A stretch of DNA of 64,000 nt from Flagellimonas yonaguniensis (GCF_029193885.1 NZ_JARFVB010000011.1:58677-122676), one strand, 5' to 3'; numbered from the stretch's first letter, positions 55,954 to 63,888 are shown. The notes: a model not told the origin generated them from the sequence alone. Numbers and translations: made by a program.

Positions 55954-55971
55954 CAACAATGTCGCATTAAT
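55947..55971. promoter_or_regulatory. Zur/Fur-type operator candidate
   Basis: ATTATTGCAACA (55947-55958), a single central A, and TGTCGCATTAAT (55960-55971) form a 12-bp-arm palindrome with 10 of 12 pairs. It lies between the divergent flavoprotein and Fur-family genes, over the -7 box of the latter, as expected for autorepression. Confidence 0.55.
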
Positions 55972-55977
55972 ATTTTT

Positions 55978-56349
55978 ATGAAAAGAAGGAACACCCCATC
56001 AAAACAAGCTGTATTGGATGTTTTGATACAGTCTGGACAGGCAATGAGCCATGATGCCATTGAAGGTCAATTGGAAATGGACATCAACAGAGCCACCATT
56101 TACAGAATATTAAACCAATTTTGTGAGGATGGCATGGTCCATACTATCGTTGCAAATGACGGTAAACATTATTTTGCCTTATGCAATAATTCCGAAATTG
56201 CCCCATCAGGGTTTCACTTCCATTTTAGTTGCACCAAGTGTAAGACCATATCTTGTTTGGATCAAGAAGTACAACTTAACTTACCTCCGGGATTTGTAAT
56301 GGAAAAGGCAAACTGCGTGGTAACCGGAACTTGTCAGAATTGTGTTTAA
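55978..56349 (+). CDS. Fur-family transcriptional regulator (probable Zur)
   Basis: The protein has 123 residues from ATG 55978; an upstream in-frame TTG at 55951 lies inside the operator palindrome. The N-terminal winged helix reads TPSKQAVLDVLIQSGQAMSH and INRATIYRILNQFCEDGMVH. The dimerisation domain has FHFHFSCTKCKTISCLD and CVVTGTCQNC, two CxxC pairs for structural zinc. DGKHYFALC is typical of the family. It could be Zur, or less likely Fur or PerR. The neighbours (COG0523 GTPase, TonB receptor, MerC) and the absence of iron genes favour zinc. Confidence 0.85.
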   Translation: MKRRNTPSKQAVLDVLIQSGQAMSHDAIEGQLEMDINRATIYRILNQFCEDGMVHTIVANDGKHYFALCNNSEIAPSGFHFHFSCTKCKTISCLDQEVQLNLPPGFVMEKANCVVTGTCQNCV

Positions 56350-57043
56350 ATTATAATATTATTCAACTGGCGAGTGACACCTTGATTTGCGCTGCATGCG
56401 CCCCAAACACCTATACCTGAACCAATACTGATGATCGTGACAACTATAAAATGGGACAACTTACTTCAAATTATGCATTAAAATTTTACAAGCAAGCAAA
56501 AAAAATTTTTCAAACTTATTCTTATTGTTTTTCCCTGCTTCTCGAGTGGTTAAACCGTTTGAATTTTCCGTTCTAAGATAACTGCCTATCTGTGTGATGG
56601 CTGATAACATATCTTCATTTGAAATCAGCCGAAGTTTGGTCACGGTTTTGTATGTGTAAAATTCCATAACCTTTCATTGAACCGATGTTCTCCTCTGCTT
56701 TGACACCTAGCTCCATAGACGGAACAGTTCATGGAGAAGTATCGTTTGCCAATTTGCGAAATTCAGCAAGGAGTTATCAGACCAATTGAGGATTATTAAT
56801 TTAGAGGTCAGCTACACCACCTAAACCTGAACTCTTTTTAATTGGAGTACAAAGTCATTGTATTCAGCATGCAGTGTATCTTTTGGTTTTCCGCCAAACA
56901 ATTTGCTTTAGTGTACATATCCTTTTTCCAGTACTTCGGTAATTTCTGGTTCGTTGGTTTTTAATTCTGATTGTCAACCACGGTTTCTTATATGGGTAGT
57001 GGTGGACAAATTGCTTTTTAACTCAGTTCTTTGTTGTAAATAG
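56350..57043. other. Gene-poor stretch, possibly containing decayed coding sequence
   Basis: A 68-residue open frame on the minus strand (56461-56667, starting MEFYTYKTVTKLRL) has no recognisable family and I would not call it a gene. Between about 56810 and 56975 the minus strand reads ELKTNEPEITEVLEKGY, stop, SKLFGGKPKDTLHAEYNDFV, which looks like remnant protein sequence interrupted by a stop, of unknown family. Confidence 0.35.
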
Positions 57044-57598
57044 TTATTTATTATTCCATTCATCTTTCAAGATACTGTAATACAAAGTGTCTCGCCTTCT
57101 ATTATTGGTCATTAAAGTATGACTTCTTAGAACACCTTCCTTTATGAGTCCGACCTTTTCCATTGCTTTTTTTGCAGGGATATTCAAAACGTCAGTTTTA
57201 AATTCGACTCTTAAAATATCCGTTTCACTGAATAGATATTTAAATAGTAGCTTTTTAACATGTCCATTAATTCCAGTTCCTTGGTATTTTTTCGAAATCC
57301 AAGTCCATCCGATCTCTACCCGTTTATTTACTTCTGAGATATTGCCAATTCTTGTCGTTCCAATAATATTCCCATTAATCGGGTCTATAATTGTTAAGGG
57401 CAGTGCTTTATGGTTTTCGAGGTCAGCTATAGCTATTTCAATCCATTTCTTTAAGGTTGGTTCGTCTGACAGGTCTGCTGTAAAGTAATACCACATTTTT
57501 GAGTCAGTTGTCAAATATTTCATTTCCTCAAAGTCATCAATTTTCATGGGTCTCAAAACTACTTTTTCAGAACGCATTATTTTTTGAAAGTCTAACAT
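57044..57598 (-). CDS. GNAT-family N-acetyltransferase (RimJ/RimL-like)
   Basis: This 184-residue acetyltransferase starts SEKVVLRPMKIDDFEEMKYL, as in the RimJ/RimL subgroup. The acetyl-CoA-binding region is RVEIGWTWISKKYQGTGING (Q/RxxGxG/A-type loop) and the end is VEFKTDVLNIPAKKAMEKVG. The substrate may be a protein N-terminus, an amino group on a small molecule or an antibiotic. It is isolated, with gene-poor sequence on one side and a structured repeat on the other, suggesting recent acquisition. Confidence 0.88.
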   Translation of the reverse strand: MLDFQKIMRSEKVVLRPMKIDDFEEMKYLTTDSKMWYYFTADLSDEPTLKKWIEIAIADLENHKALPLTIIDPINGNIIGTTRIGNISEVNKRVEIGWTWISKKYQGTGINGHVKKLLFKYLFSETDILRVEFKTDVLNIPAKKAMEKVGLIKEGVLRSHTLMTNNRRRDTLYYSILKDEWNNK

Positions 57599-57618
57599 TT
57601 ATTAGGTTCAATTTAAAT

Positions 57619-57757
57619 GTTTATAACGGTTTTGTGTATGGATGGCTCCTTACGGGAAAATGGGCGGCCTTTTTTCCACCATAGCCGAAAAATCGGATTT
57701 TATAATGAATTCCGATGAGGAATTCAGCCGTAATGGGCAATACACATTGCAATGTAC
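57619..57757. repeat. Hairpin-rich element bounded by imperfect inverted repeats
   Basis: The left end contains TGTGTATGG...CTCCTTACGG (57634-57655). The right end read in reverse complement contains TGTGTATTGCCCATTACGG. Inside are perfect small hairpins GAATTCC-gatga-GGAATTC and AAAATC-g-GATTTT. This looks like a MITE- or attC-like repeat or a structured RNA, not a protein gene. The rest of the 57599-57972 gap shows nothing further. Confidence 0.5.
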
Positions 57758-57972
57758 TATTTTAATTACTGTTTTTTGATTGATGATTGACCACTCTGAT
57801 CTCTCCTGTATGTGACGTAGCCGATTGTGGGCTATTGGACAGATCAAGTTTTCTCTCCTTTGGTTCTAAATTTCATCTACGGAATTATTCATATGACAAA
57901 AATAAGTTGGGAAGGAGATCAATGCTTGACCCTAAAAGCCAATCTTTTGACAATTTGCGCCAGCGCTATTCT

Positions 57973-58962
57973 TTATTGGATTTTACGAAATTCTATTGGA
58001 GATTGATTCGTCCAGTTTTTGAAGGCGCGACTAAAAGCACTTTGTTCTGAGAAACCAGTTTCGAAAGCAATTTCAGCAATACTTCTTGCTGAGTTTTTGA
58101 GAAGTTCTTTAGAAACTTCTTCTTGTGTCTTTTTAATCAAGTCTCTAAAAGTAAGGTCATTTTCAGCTAATCTTCGAGTAAGTGTACGTCTACTCATTCC
58201 TAAAGTTTGTCCAATTTGCTCAACCCCGGGAATTCCGCTTGGCAAGGCATCTTTTATCAGATTCTCAACATCATTGACTATTTTGTTTGCACTTAACTCA
58301 ATGCCCTTTGTTTCTTCTGCAACCCTTTCGACCAAAAATCGATTGATGCTTTCATCAGCTTTTGCTGTCCTCATTTCCAGATCTTCCTTTTTATACGCAA
58401 TGTAGTTTTGTGGTTGGTTAAATAAAAGGGGGCACTTGAAAGCCTTGGTGTAATCGTCGAGTTTTTCCGGAGAAGCATGTTTAAATGAAACTTCAACAGG
58501 GGAAATATCGGATTCTGTCACCGTCCGAAGCACAACAACTGTAGCAGATAATGTAGCCTCATTGGATAATTCAACACCCCGACGATAAGCCTCACGATTT
58601 AATAAAATACGGGATGTTTCCAAATCTTTTTCAACTTTAAACAAATAGGTATTCGATAACAACATAAAATACCGTTCACTTCGTTCAAAAATCTCGCCTG
58701 CCCACGAACAAGTCTTCCAGGACAATCCTAAAACTCCATAATCCTCTATTTCCATTTGTTGACCGACTCTCACCGAAAATCCGGGGCCCAATTCTTTATC
58801 CAGTTTTTCGTGAAGTTCAAAAAAATGATTTGCTGGAACAACCTGAATATTGTCGATTGAACCAATGGGTGTTGGCAAATCGACAAAGTCATCTTGGGTC
58901 ATGCCTTCATATAAAGCATGATTTATCATTTTTCGATATAGATTTATTGAGATGTATTTCAT
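57973..58962 (-). CDS. AraC-family transcriptional regulator
   Basis: This 329-residue regulator has an N-terminal domain resembling the PF12625 (arabinose-binding-like, OruR/ArgR type) sensor: GPGFSVRVGQQMEIEDYGVLGL and PVEVSFKHASPEKLDDY. The C-terminal AraC double HTH is complete (VEQIGQTLGMSRRTLTRRLA; SIAEIAFETGFSEQSAFSRAF). No target operon lies next to it: on one side is the structured repeat, on the other an IS remnant. It may be an orphan left after loss of its regulated genes. Confidence 0.9.
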   Translation of the reverse strand: MKYISINLYRKMINHALYEGMTQDDFVDLPTPIGSIDNIQVVPANHFFELHEKLDKELGPGFSVRVGQQMEIEDYGVLGLSWKTCSWAGEIFERSERYFMLLSNTYLFKVEKDLETSRILLNREAYRRGVELSNEATLSATVVVLRTVTESDISPVEVSFKHASPEKLDDYTKAFKCPLLFNQPQNYIAYKKEDLEMRTAKADESINRFLVERVAEETKGIELSANKIVNDVENLIKDALPSGIPGVEQIGQTLGMSRRTLTRRLAENDLTFRDLIKKTQEEVSKELLKNSARSIAEIAFETGFSEQSAFSRAFKNWTNQSPIEFRKIQ

Positions 58963-59033
58963 TTAAAATAAAAAACAATACTTGTAAATACCCCGATCTT
59001 TGGGATAGGTTTTCTGCAAAACTAATATAATTA

Positions 59034-59712
59034 TCAAGCAGCTCTCTCAAATAGATCGATGGGTCTTTCATAGCCAATGGGCTGTCTTCTTTCATGGTCG
59101 TTCTAATCAAAGTACTCCGCCAATATATAGATAAAGACCCATACCGTCCCTTGGAGGGTTCAGGTAAATCTTCTCATATTTTACGTATCTACTGGCCAGG
59201 ACGTAGTTGGTAAACTCCTCCACAGTGAATTGGCTTCCCTGATCCGTATTGAAGATCTTTAGTATCCCGTGCTTACCGACGGCCCTTCCAATATTTCCCT
59301 GCACCACTGGACATCCATGGAATTGGACAAGCTCCAGTTCAGTACATAACAGCTGTGCAGGTCGATGATGGCCACTAGATAGAGATACCCTTGTTGCATG
59401 GGGATGGTGGCCCATACTTGGTTGGACCTTTCAATGGTCAGGTTGCGCAGCAGGTGCGGATACGTTTTGTGGGCTTTGCCTTGGGGAGGTTTGCTTTCCA
59501 GAAAGGACGGTCCCAAGACCCATCATCTTGTAATAGAGCCGTTCAATGCGGTTCTTGCTCACCTTATAGCCTTTGTCACTGATCAGCCAAATGTGCATCC
59601 GCCTTGCCCCTTTGAAGGGATGATGGAAATAATATTCGTCCATCTCCCGCATAAATCTCAGGTTAAGATCGCTTTCGCCTTTGTGCCTGTAATAAAGGTC
59701 ATATTGAACCAA
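59034..59712 (-). pseudogene. IS3-family transposase (OrfB) remnant
   Basis: Pieces of one IS3-family OrfB occur in order but in different frames: YRHKGESDLNLRFMREMDEY with FKGARRMHIWLISDKGYKVS (HTH_21); LRNLTIERSNQVWATIPMQQ; YLVAIIDLHSCYVLNWSLSN (rve core); HGILKIFNTDQGSQFTVEEF; EKIYLNPPRDG; and the C-terminal HERRQPIGYERPIDLFERAA ending at 59034. At least three frameshifts and an internal deletion separate them, and the N-terminal part and OrfA are missing. It is an inactive insertion sequence next to the tRNA attachment site. Confidence 0.85.
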
Positions 59713-59731
59713 AAATTGAGTACAAATAAAA

Positions 59732-59763
59732 AAGGCCTTAAAGAACTTAATCTTTAAAACCTT
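59732..59763 (-). terminator. Terminator of the tRNA-Arg locus
   Basis: Read on the minus strand, AAGGTTTTAAAGA, a TTAAGT loop, then TCTTTAAGGCCTT form a stem (59732-59744 with 59751-59763) followed by TTTTATTT. It lies 12 bases after the tRNA 3' end, the place expected for the native terminator of tRNA-Arg. Confidence 0.65.
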
Positions 59764-59774
59764 GATTTTACTAG

Positions 59775-59816
59775 TGATCGCGGAAGGATTCGAACCTTCG
59801 ACCGTCTGCTTAGAAG
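59775..59816 (-). other. 3' part of tRNA-Arg(TCT): left attachment site of an integrative element
   Basis: The minus strand reads CTTCTAA (anticodon loop with TCT), GCAGA, CGGTC, the T-arm GAAGG-TTCGAAT-CCTTC, then acceptor strand CGCGATC and discriminator A. The 5' side of the anticodon stem should be TCTGC but the sequence beyond 59816 does not match, so only the 3' 42 bases of the tRNA are present. This is the usual att core for tyrosine integrases, and the integrase gene starts about 150 bases away. Confidence 0.8.
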
Positions 59817-59924
59817 CCGCTTTAAGGCCAAATCTTCCAAAAACAAAAATCAGTATATTTTATTGTATTTCAATATGTTACATTTATTTTGACCCCAATT
59901 GGCATCAAATGAAATCAAGCATTT

Positions 59925-59946
59925 GTTTGCAAATTGTTTGCAAATT
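59925..59946. repeat. Tandem 11-bp repeat upstream of the integrase
   Basis: GTTTGCAAATT occurs twice in direct succession, and each copy contains the palindrome TTTGCAAA. It sits between the att core and the integrase start and could be an arm-type integrase or accessory-factor site. Confidence 0.5.
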
Positions 59947-59966
59947 TTTTTGCTAACTTGAAGTAT

Positions 59967-61187
59967 ATGAGAACGTATTTAACCCTTTTATTGGATACCA
60001 GAAGAGCAAAAAAAGATGGCTCCTACCCCATCATTTTTCACCTTACCCATTTGCGTAAAACAACATCCATCGCAACTGGGTTTTCAATATCCGAAATATT
60101 TTGGGATCATCAAAAATGTTCCATTAAAAGAAACTATACACGAACAGAGTCCATTGCTAGATTGAATACACTTTTATTAAAAGAGGAAGCTCGTGCAAAT
60201 GACATTCTCAACAAACTCTCTGATCAGGGTAAATTGAACTATTTGTCAATTGTTGAAGTGAAAAAAAGGATTACAAGAAACAGTACCTATGAATCTTTTT
60301 TTGAATTTGGTAATTCTGTAGTTGAGGATTTAAAAGCAGCACACAGATATGGAACGGCCAGACATTATAAAGGTATTTTATCGGTCCTTAAGACATTCAA
60401 CAAGGGCAAGGATGTTAAGTTCAATGAAGTGAATTACTCTTTCATCAAACGCTTTGAAAAATACCATTTGGCCAAAGGAAATAGTTGGAACGGTTTATCT
60501 ACTTATTTGCGGGGCCTGAGAGCACTTTTTAATAAAGGTATCAAAGCAGGATTAATTGAAAAAGAGGCGTATCCATTTACTAATTATACAATAAGACAAA
60601 TACCCACGGAAAAAAGGGCTTTGGAAATCGGGGATATTAGGAAGATTCTAGAATTAGAGATTCCAGAAGAACAAGCACTTTTTAGATATAGAAACTATTT
60701 TATTTGCTCATTTTTTCTCTATGGAATGAATTTTACGGATATGGCCTATCTCCAAGTGAATAATATTGTATACGGCCGTATTAAATTTCGTAGAAAGAAA
60801 ACGGGAAAATTATATGACATAAAAATAACCGAACAACTTACAGAAATCTTGAATATTTATTTGAAAGGAAAGAAAGCAGAGGATTATATATTTCCTGTAA
60901 TAAAACGAGATGATCCAGCAAAGCAGGAACGAGAAATCAATTGGGAAAGGCAGCGTTATAATCGAGGTTTAAAAAAAATTCAAGAACTATGTGGGATTGA
61001 GCAGAAACTTACAACCTACGTTAGCCGACATAGCTTTGCTACACAAGCCATGCTTCATAACATTCCTTTGGAGGCTATTTCAGCCATGCTTGGGCATAGT
61101 AAGCTGAACACAACTCAAATCTATCTCAAATCATTGCCAACTACTCTACTGGATGACTACAACGAGAAGTTAATTGAAGCTATTTGA
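59967..61187 (+). CDS. Site-specific tyrosine integrase (Bacteroidota type)
   Basis: The protein has 406 residues from ATG 59967; a longer frame reaches 59934. The order is an Arm-DNA-binding N-terminus (YLTLLLDTRRAKKDGSYPII), a SAM-like core-binding domain (RYGTARHYKGILSVLKTFNK) and a catalytic domain. Box II is YVSRHSFATQAML and the later His and Tyr are in MLGHSKLNTTQIYLK. The first catalytic Arg position falls in FFLYGMNFTDMAYL, which has no Arg; a missing first Arg is also known for IntDOT of CTnDOT. It would integrate and excise the element at tRNA-Arg(TCT). It is transcribed away from the att site into the element. Confidence 0.93.
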   Translation: MRTYLTLLLDTRRAKKDGSYPIIFHLTHLRKTTSIATGFSISEIFWDHQKCSIKRNYTRTESIARLNTLLLKEEARANDILNKLSDQGKLNYLSIVEVKKRITRNSTYESFFEFGNSVVEDLKAAHRYGTARHYKGILSVLKTFNKGKDVKFNEVNYSFIKRFEKYHLAKGNSWNGLSTYLRGLRALFNKGIKAGLIEKEAYPFTNYTIRQIPTEKRALEIGDIRKILELEIPEEQALFRYRNYFICSFFLYGMNFTDMAYLQVNNIVYGRIKFRRKKTGKLYDIKITEQLTEILNIYLKGKKAEDYIFPVIKRDDPAKQEREINWERQRYNRGLKKIQELCGIEQKLTTYVSRHSFATQAMLHNIPLEAISAMLGHSKLNTTQIYLKSLPTTLLDDYNEKLIEAI

Positions 61188-61420
61188 GCCAACAACCGGA
61201 TAATCGTCGTGGCAGGCCCATCCCGTTAAACATAAATAGCTGATTTTTAATATTTTACACCGTTAACTAAGACCGGTTAACCGAACCCTGAACCGTGTTC
61301 AAATCGGTACATCCAGAGGCAAAACTTATGGGAGTTTCACACCTCTAATTTAGGCATTTTTTTGATAAGCAACGAATTAAGGTTCAATGTATCTAATAGA
61401 TAAATCAATTCCTTTTTACC

Positions 61421-61855
61421 ATGAAAAAGCTTGCCATATTGCTTTCATTGGCTTTTATAATGATGAATCAATCTTGTAATAGCACTGATGAAGAAATTGA
61501 CCTTCAAGGTAACAACGTTTTTGAACTCCAGTATATCAATGCGGGAATGTCGGGGGAAATCATCAAAAAGAAGGATTTGGATTTTAATGAATTCATTGAA
61601 TTTTCATCTGATAATCGCTTTGTCAAAAGAAGGGTGTACCCGGACAGTACCAGTATTGTCCAAGGCAGTTACCTCTTGATCCAATCAGAAGACTCGAAGT
61701 ATTATGAATTTGAGTATGAAGAAGACAGTTATTTGATTCAAAACTGTGGAAGCTCGCTCAAAGAGCATATTTCTATTTTAAATAATAATGAAATATTTAA
61801 TGGGGGCTACCTTCCATGTGATGGACCAGGTTTTGGGTATATACTGGTTAATTAA
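61421..61855 (+). CDS. Small lipoprotein of unknown function
   Basis: This 144-residue protein has a lipobox (LSLAFIMMNQSCNSTDEE). The mature part is beta-rich and acidic (NVFELQYINAGMSGEI; EFIEFSSDNRFVKRRVY; SYLLIQSEDSKYYEFEYEED), a layout common to small lipocalin-like lipoproteins of Flavobacteriia, and ends with a possible disulfide pair (NCGSS and PCDGP). No family is recognised. It is the first cargo gene after the integrase and is followed by a terminator. The 233 bases before it show no other feature. Confidence 0.7.
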   Translation: MKKLAILLSLAFIMMNQSCNSTDEEIDLQGNNVFELQYINAGMSGEIIKKKDLDFNEFIEFSSDNRFVKRRVYPDSTSIVQGSYLLIQSEDSKYYEFEYEEDSYLIQNCGSSLKEHISILNNNEIFNGGYLPCDGPGFGYILVN

Positions 61856-61876
61856 GGTGAGATGATCACCTTTTCA
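61854..61876 (+). terminator. Terminator after the small lipoprotein gene
   Basis: AAGGTGA, a GATGA loop, and TCACCTTTTC form a 7-bp stem with a short T run that overlaps the stop codon region. Confidence 0.55.
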
Positions 61877-61896
61877 AATTTGCTTGTTTATGCATT

Positions 61897-62266
61897 TCAA
61901 TTTGGGTGTTTTCCTCCCCCTTCCCAATCTCCAGTAATATGCCAGTTCTCATAATGATACAACCATAAACTTGTCCATGGGATTATGTAATCAGATAATA
62001 ACTTTGTATCATTAAACTCTTGGTATTTTGGATAATATAAACAGAGTTCGTTCATAGGGTAAACATGCGGTATTTTTTCATCTTTAAAATTCCTTGTCAA
62101 AATTGGGTCTATAATATTTACCCTTGGACGCATTCCAATCTTATGCCGCAATTTAAATGTATAATCTATACTTCTAGCCGTTGGCTTTAACTTACCAGTG
62201 CACAGGACTTGAGATTTACCCAACCTAACATCAAATTGTGGGTAAAATCTTTTTAATGCAACATAC
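61897..62266 (-). pseudogene. Bacterial E2 (ubiquitin-conjugating-like) protein, 5' end cut by an IS21 element
   Basis: The minus-strand frame reads QYVALKRFYPQFDVR, CTGKLKPTARSIDYTFKLRH, RPRVNIIDPILTRN, then IPHVYPMNELCLYYPKYQEF and WTSLWLYHYENWHITGDWEG, ending GGGKHPN. The order matches prokaryotic E2 folds: beta-sheet, the HxY...LCLYYP loop with the catalytic Cys, then a WL-YE-W-TG-W-GGG tail as seen in E2-like proteins of CBASS and related operons. About 123 residues remain. The frame continues into the IS21 end at 62267 without a start, so perhaps 10-20 N-terminal residues are lost; an internal TTG at 62223 could start a 108-residue form. It is the last gene of a leftward operon whose other genes would be right of the IS. 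Confidence 0.6.
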
Positions 62267-62359
62267 TGTGGATGAGCCGGGTAAACTGAGCCACCCGCGC
62301 CGGATGAAAGTGAGCAGTGTAAATCAACTGCTTGGATTTGACCTGTCCGTGGGTTAAAC

Positions 62360-63097
62360 TTAGTTCTTATTTTTCAATTTTCTCCTCATCGATTCACCTT
62401 TTATGTCGATTCTGTGTGCCGTGTGCACCAAACGGTCGAGTATGGCGTCGGCCAGAGTTCTCTCCCCGATGATGTCGTGCCATTTTGATACGGGCAATTG
62501 TGATGCAATTATGGTCGATCTCTGTCCGTGACGATCCTCGATGATCTCCATGAGCGCATGCCTGTTGATATTGTCCAGTGGCTTGAGCCCGAAGTCATCA
62601 AGTATCAGTAGGTCCTGTTTTTCAAGCTTGCCTATCTGTTTAGGATAGGAACCGTCCGCTTTTGAGGTCTTCAACATGGTAAAGAGCTTGGCCGTGTTGA
62701 AGTACATGACCTTTTTCCCCATGGAACAGGCTTGGTGGCCGATGGCGGAGGCCAGATAGCTTTTGCCGACCCCGGTGCTCCCGGTAATGAGGACATTCTC
62801 CCTCTTTTTGATAAAATCGCAGTTGCCAAGGCGCTGTACCTGGTTTTTGTCCAATTGTCTGGAAGGCCTGTAATCCACCGCCTCCATAACGGCAGCATAC
62901 CTAAAGCGCGCCGATCTGGTCAGGCGTTCTATCCTGCGGTTATGGCGGTCGTCCCACTCGCATTGTACGAGGTAGGCAATGATCTCGTCATTGGTATAGT
63001 CGGTGTCCGTTCCGTTGGGCCCCAAGGTCGTTTCAAATGCCCTGTGCATGCCATGGAGCCTGAGCTCCTTCATCTGTTGTATTGTCCTTTCGTTCAT
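62360..63097 (-). CDS. istB: IS21-family helper ATPase IstB
   Basis: This 245-residue AAA+ ATPase has Walker A ITGSTGVGKSYLASAIG, Walker B QDLLILDDFGLKPLDN and the downstream sensor region STIIASQLPVSKWHDII. The N-terminus MNERTIQQMKELRLHGMHRA is typical. IstB assists the IstA transposase in target-DNA capture. The length is normal and the frame intact, unlike istA. Confidence 0.96.
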   Translation of the reverse strand: MNERTIQQMKELRLHGMHRAFETTLGPNGTDTDYTNDEIIAYLVQCEWDDRHNRRIERLTRSARFRYAAVMEAVDYRPSRQLDKNQVQRLGNCDFIKKRENVLITGSTGVGKSYLASAIGHQACSMGKKVMYFNTAKLFTMLKTSKADGSYPKQIGKLEKQDLLILDDFGLKPLDNINRHALMEIIEDRHGQRSTIIASQLPVSKWHDIIGERTLADAILDRLVHTAHRIDIKGESMRRKLKNKN

Positions 63098-63120
63098 ATG
63101 TGGTATTTAAGTATTTGTCC

Positions 63121-63888
63121 TTATTCATAATATTTTCCGCCCCGTATGTTCTGGTGCTCGGGCATTTCCAGATTTTCATCGGTGTCCTCATCAAGCTTGT
63201 CCCATCCCTTTTTTAGGATCCGCTCGACCATGTTGTAATTGTATGCACCGTACTCGGTTGCCCTCCTGCAGGCATTGTCAAGACGGTCCCTGCCATATTT
63301 TTTGGCAAGGTGCAGTACGCCAAGACAGGATTTATAGGATTGTTCGGGATGCTGCTTCTTGTCCAATATGGCCATGATGTAGCCTTGGCAGCTTTCCCCT
63401 ATGTTTCCAGCCCAGGCAATGAACCTTTCGCTGCTCCATTCGCTGACGAAGCGGTGGTGGGAGGGCATGTGCCCGGCCAAAGTGGTATAGCCGTAACGCT
63501 TCCTGTTTCTTCGGTGCACGGCCAGCCTTTCATGCTTGTGGTAGACCTCGACGATACTGTCGGTATAGACAAGCTTTACCTGTTTGCCGATATGCCTGTA
63601 GTGTACGCTGTAATAGTGCTTGTCCCTGCCAAGGTAGATATGGCTGTTCTTGTGCACGGTTGCCTGGGCGTACCGTTTTATCTCATAGCGTTTTTCGGGC
63701 AGGGGCATCAGTTCCCGGCTTTCCACCTCGAGGAACAGTGAACGTCGGGAGTATTCCCTTCCCCTGAAGGACATGTCGTTGTGCTTTTCCAACAGTTCCC
63801 GGATCGCGGTGTTGATATCGGCCACACTGTGGAAGGTCTCGTTCCGTAAGGGCGCGAACACCCTTGTGTAGATTATAATTCCCCCCAT
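63121..63888 (-). pseudogene. istA: IS21-family transposase IstA, C-terminal half only
   Basis: The readable part starts at IYTRVFAPLRNETFHSV and continues through YEIKRYAQATVHKNSHIYLG and VYHKHERLAVHRRNRKRYGY to the C-terminus (255 residues). The family is normally about 500 residues, with an N-terminal HTH and most of the DDE domain, all missing here. The first residues (MGGII) come from unrelated sequence past about 63880, showing a breakpoint. The element cannot transpose by itself. Confidence 0.85.

Larger units (their letters stand above)
62267..63888 (-). mobile_element. IS21-family insertion sequence, truncated
   Basis: The left end begins TGTGGATGAGCC at 62267 and contains the short repeated motifs typical of IS21 termini (GGGTAAACTGAGCC, GTGAGCAGTGTAAATC). 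It contains istB complete and istA lacking its N-terminal half. The right terminus is not present in recognisable form because unrelated sequence starts near 63888. Confidence 0.75.

Noticed and set aside
56461..56667. 68-codon open frame, minus strand
   Set aside because: It is short, lysine-rich, without family or ribosome-binding site, in a decayed region.
57619..57757. Canonical integron attC site
   Set aside because: The ends show inverted similarity but not the GTTRRRY/RYYYAAC core sites, and there is no integron integrase.
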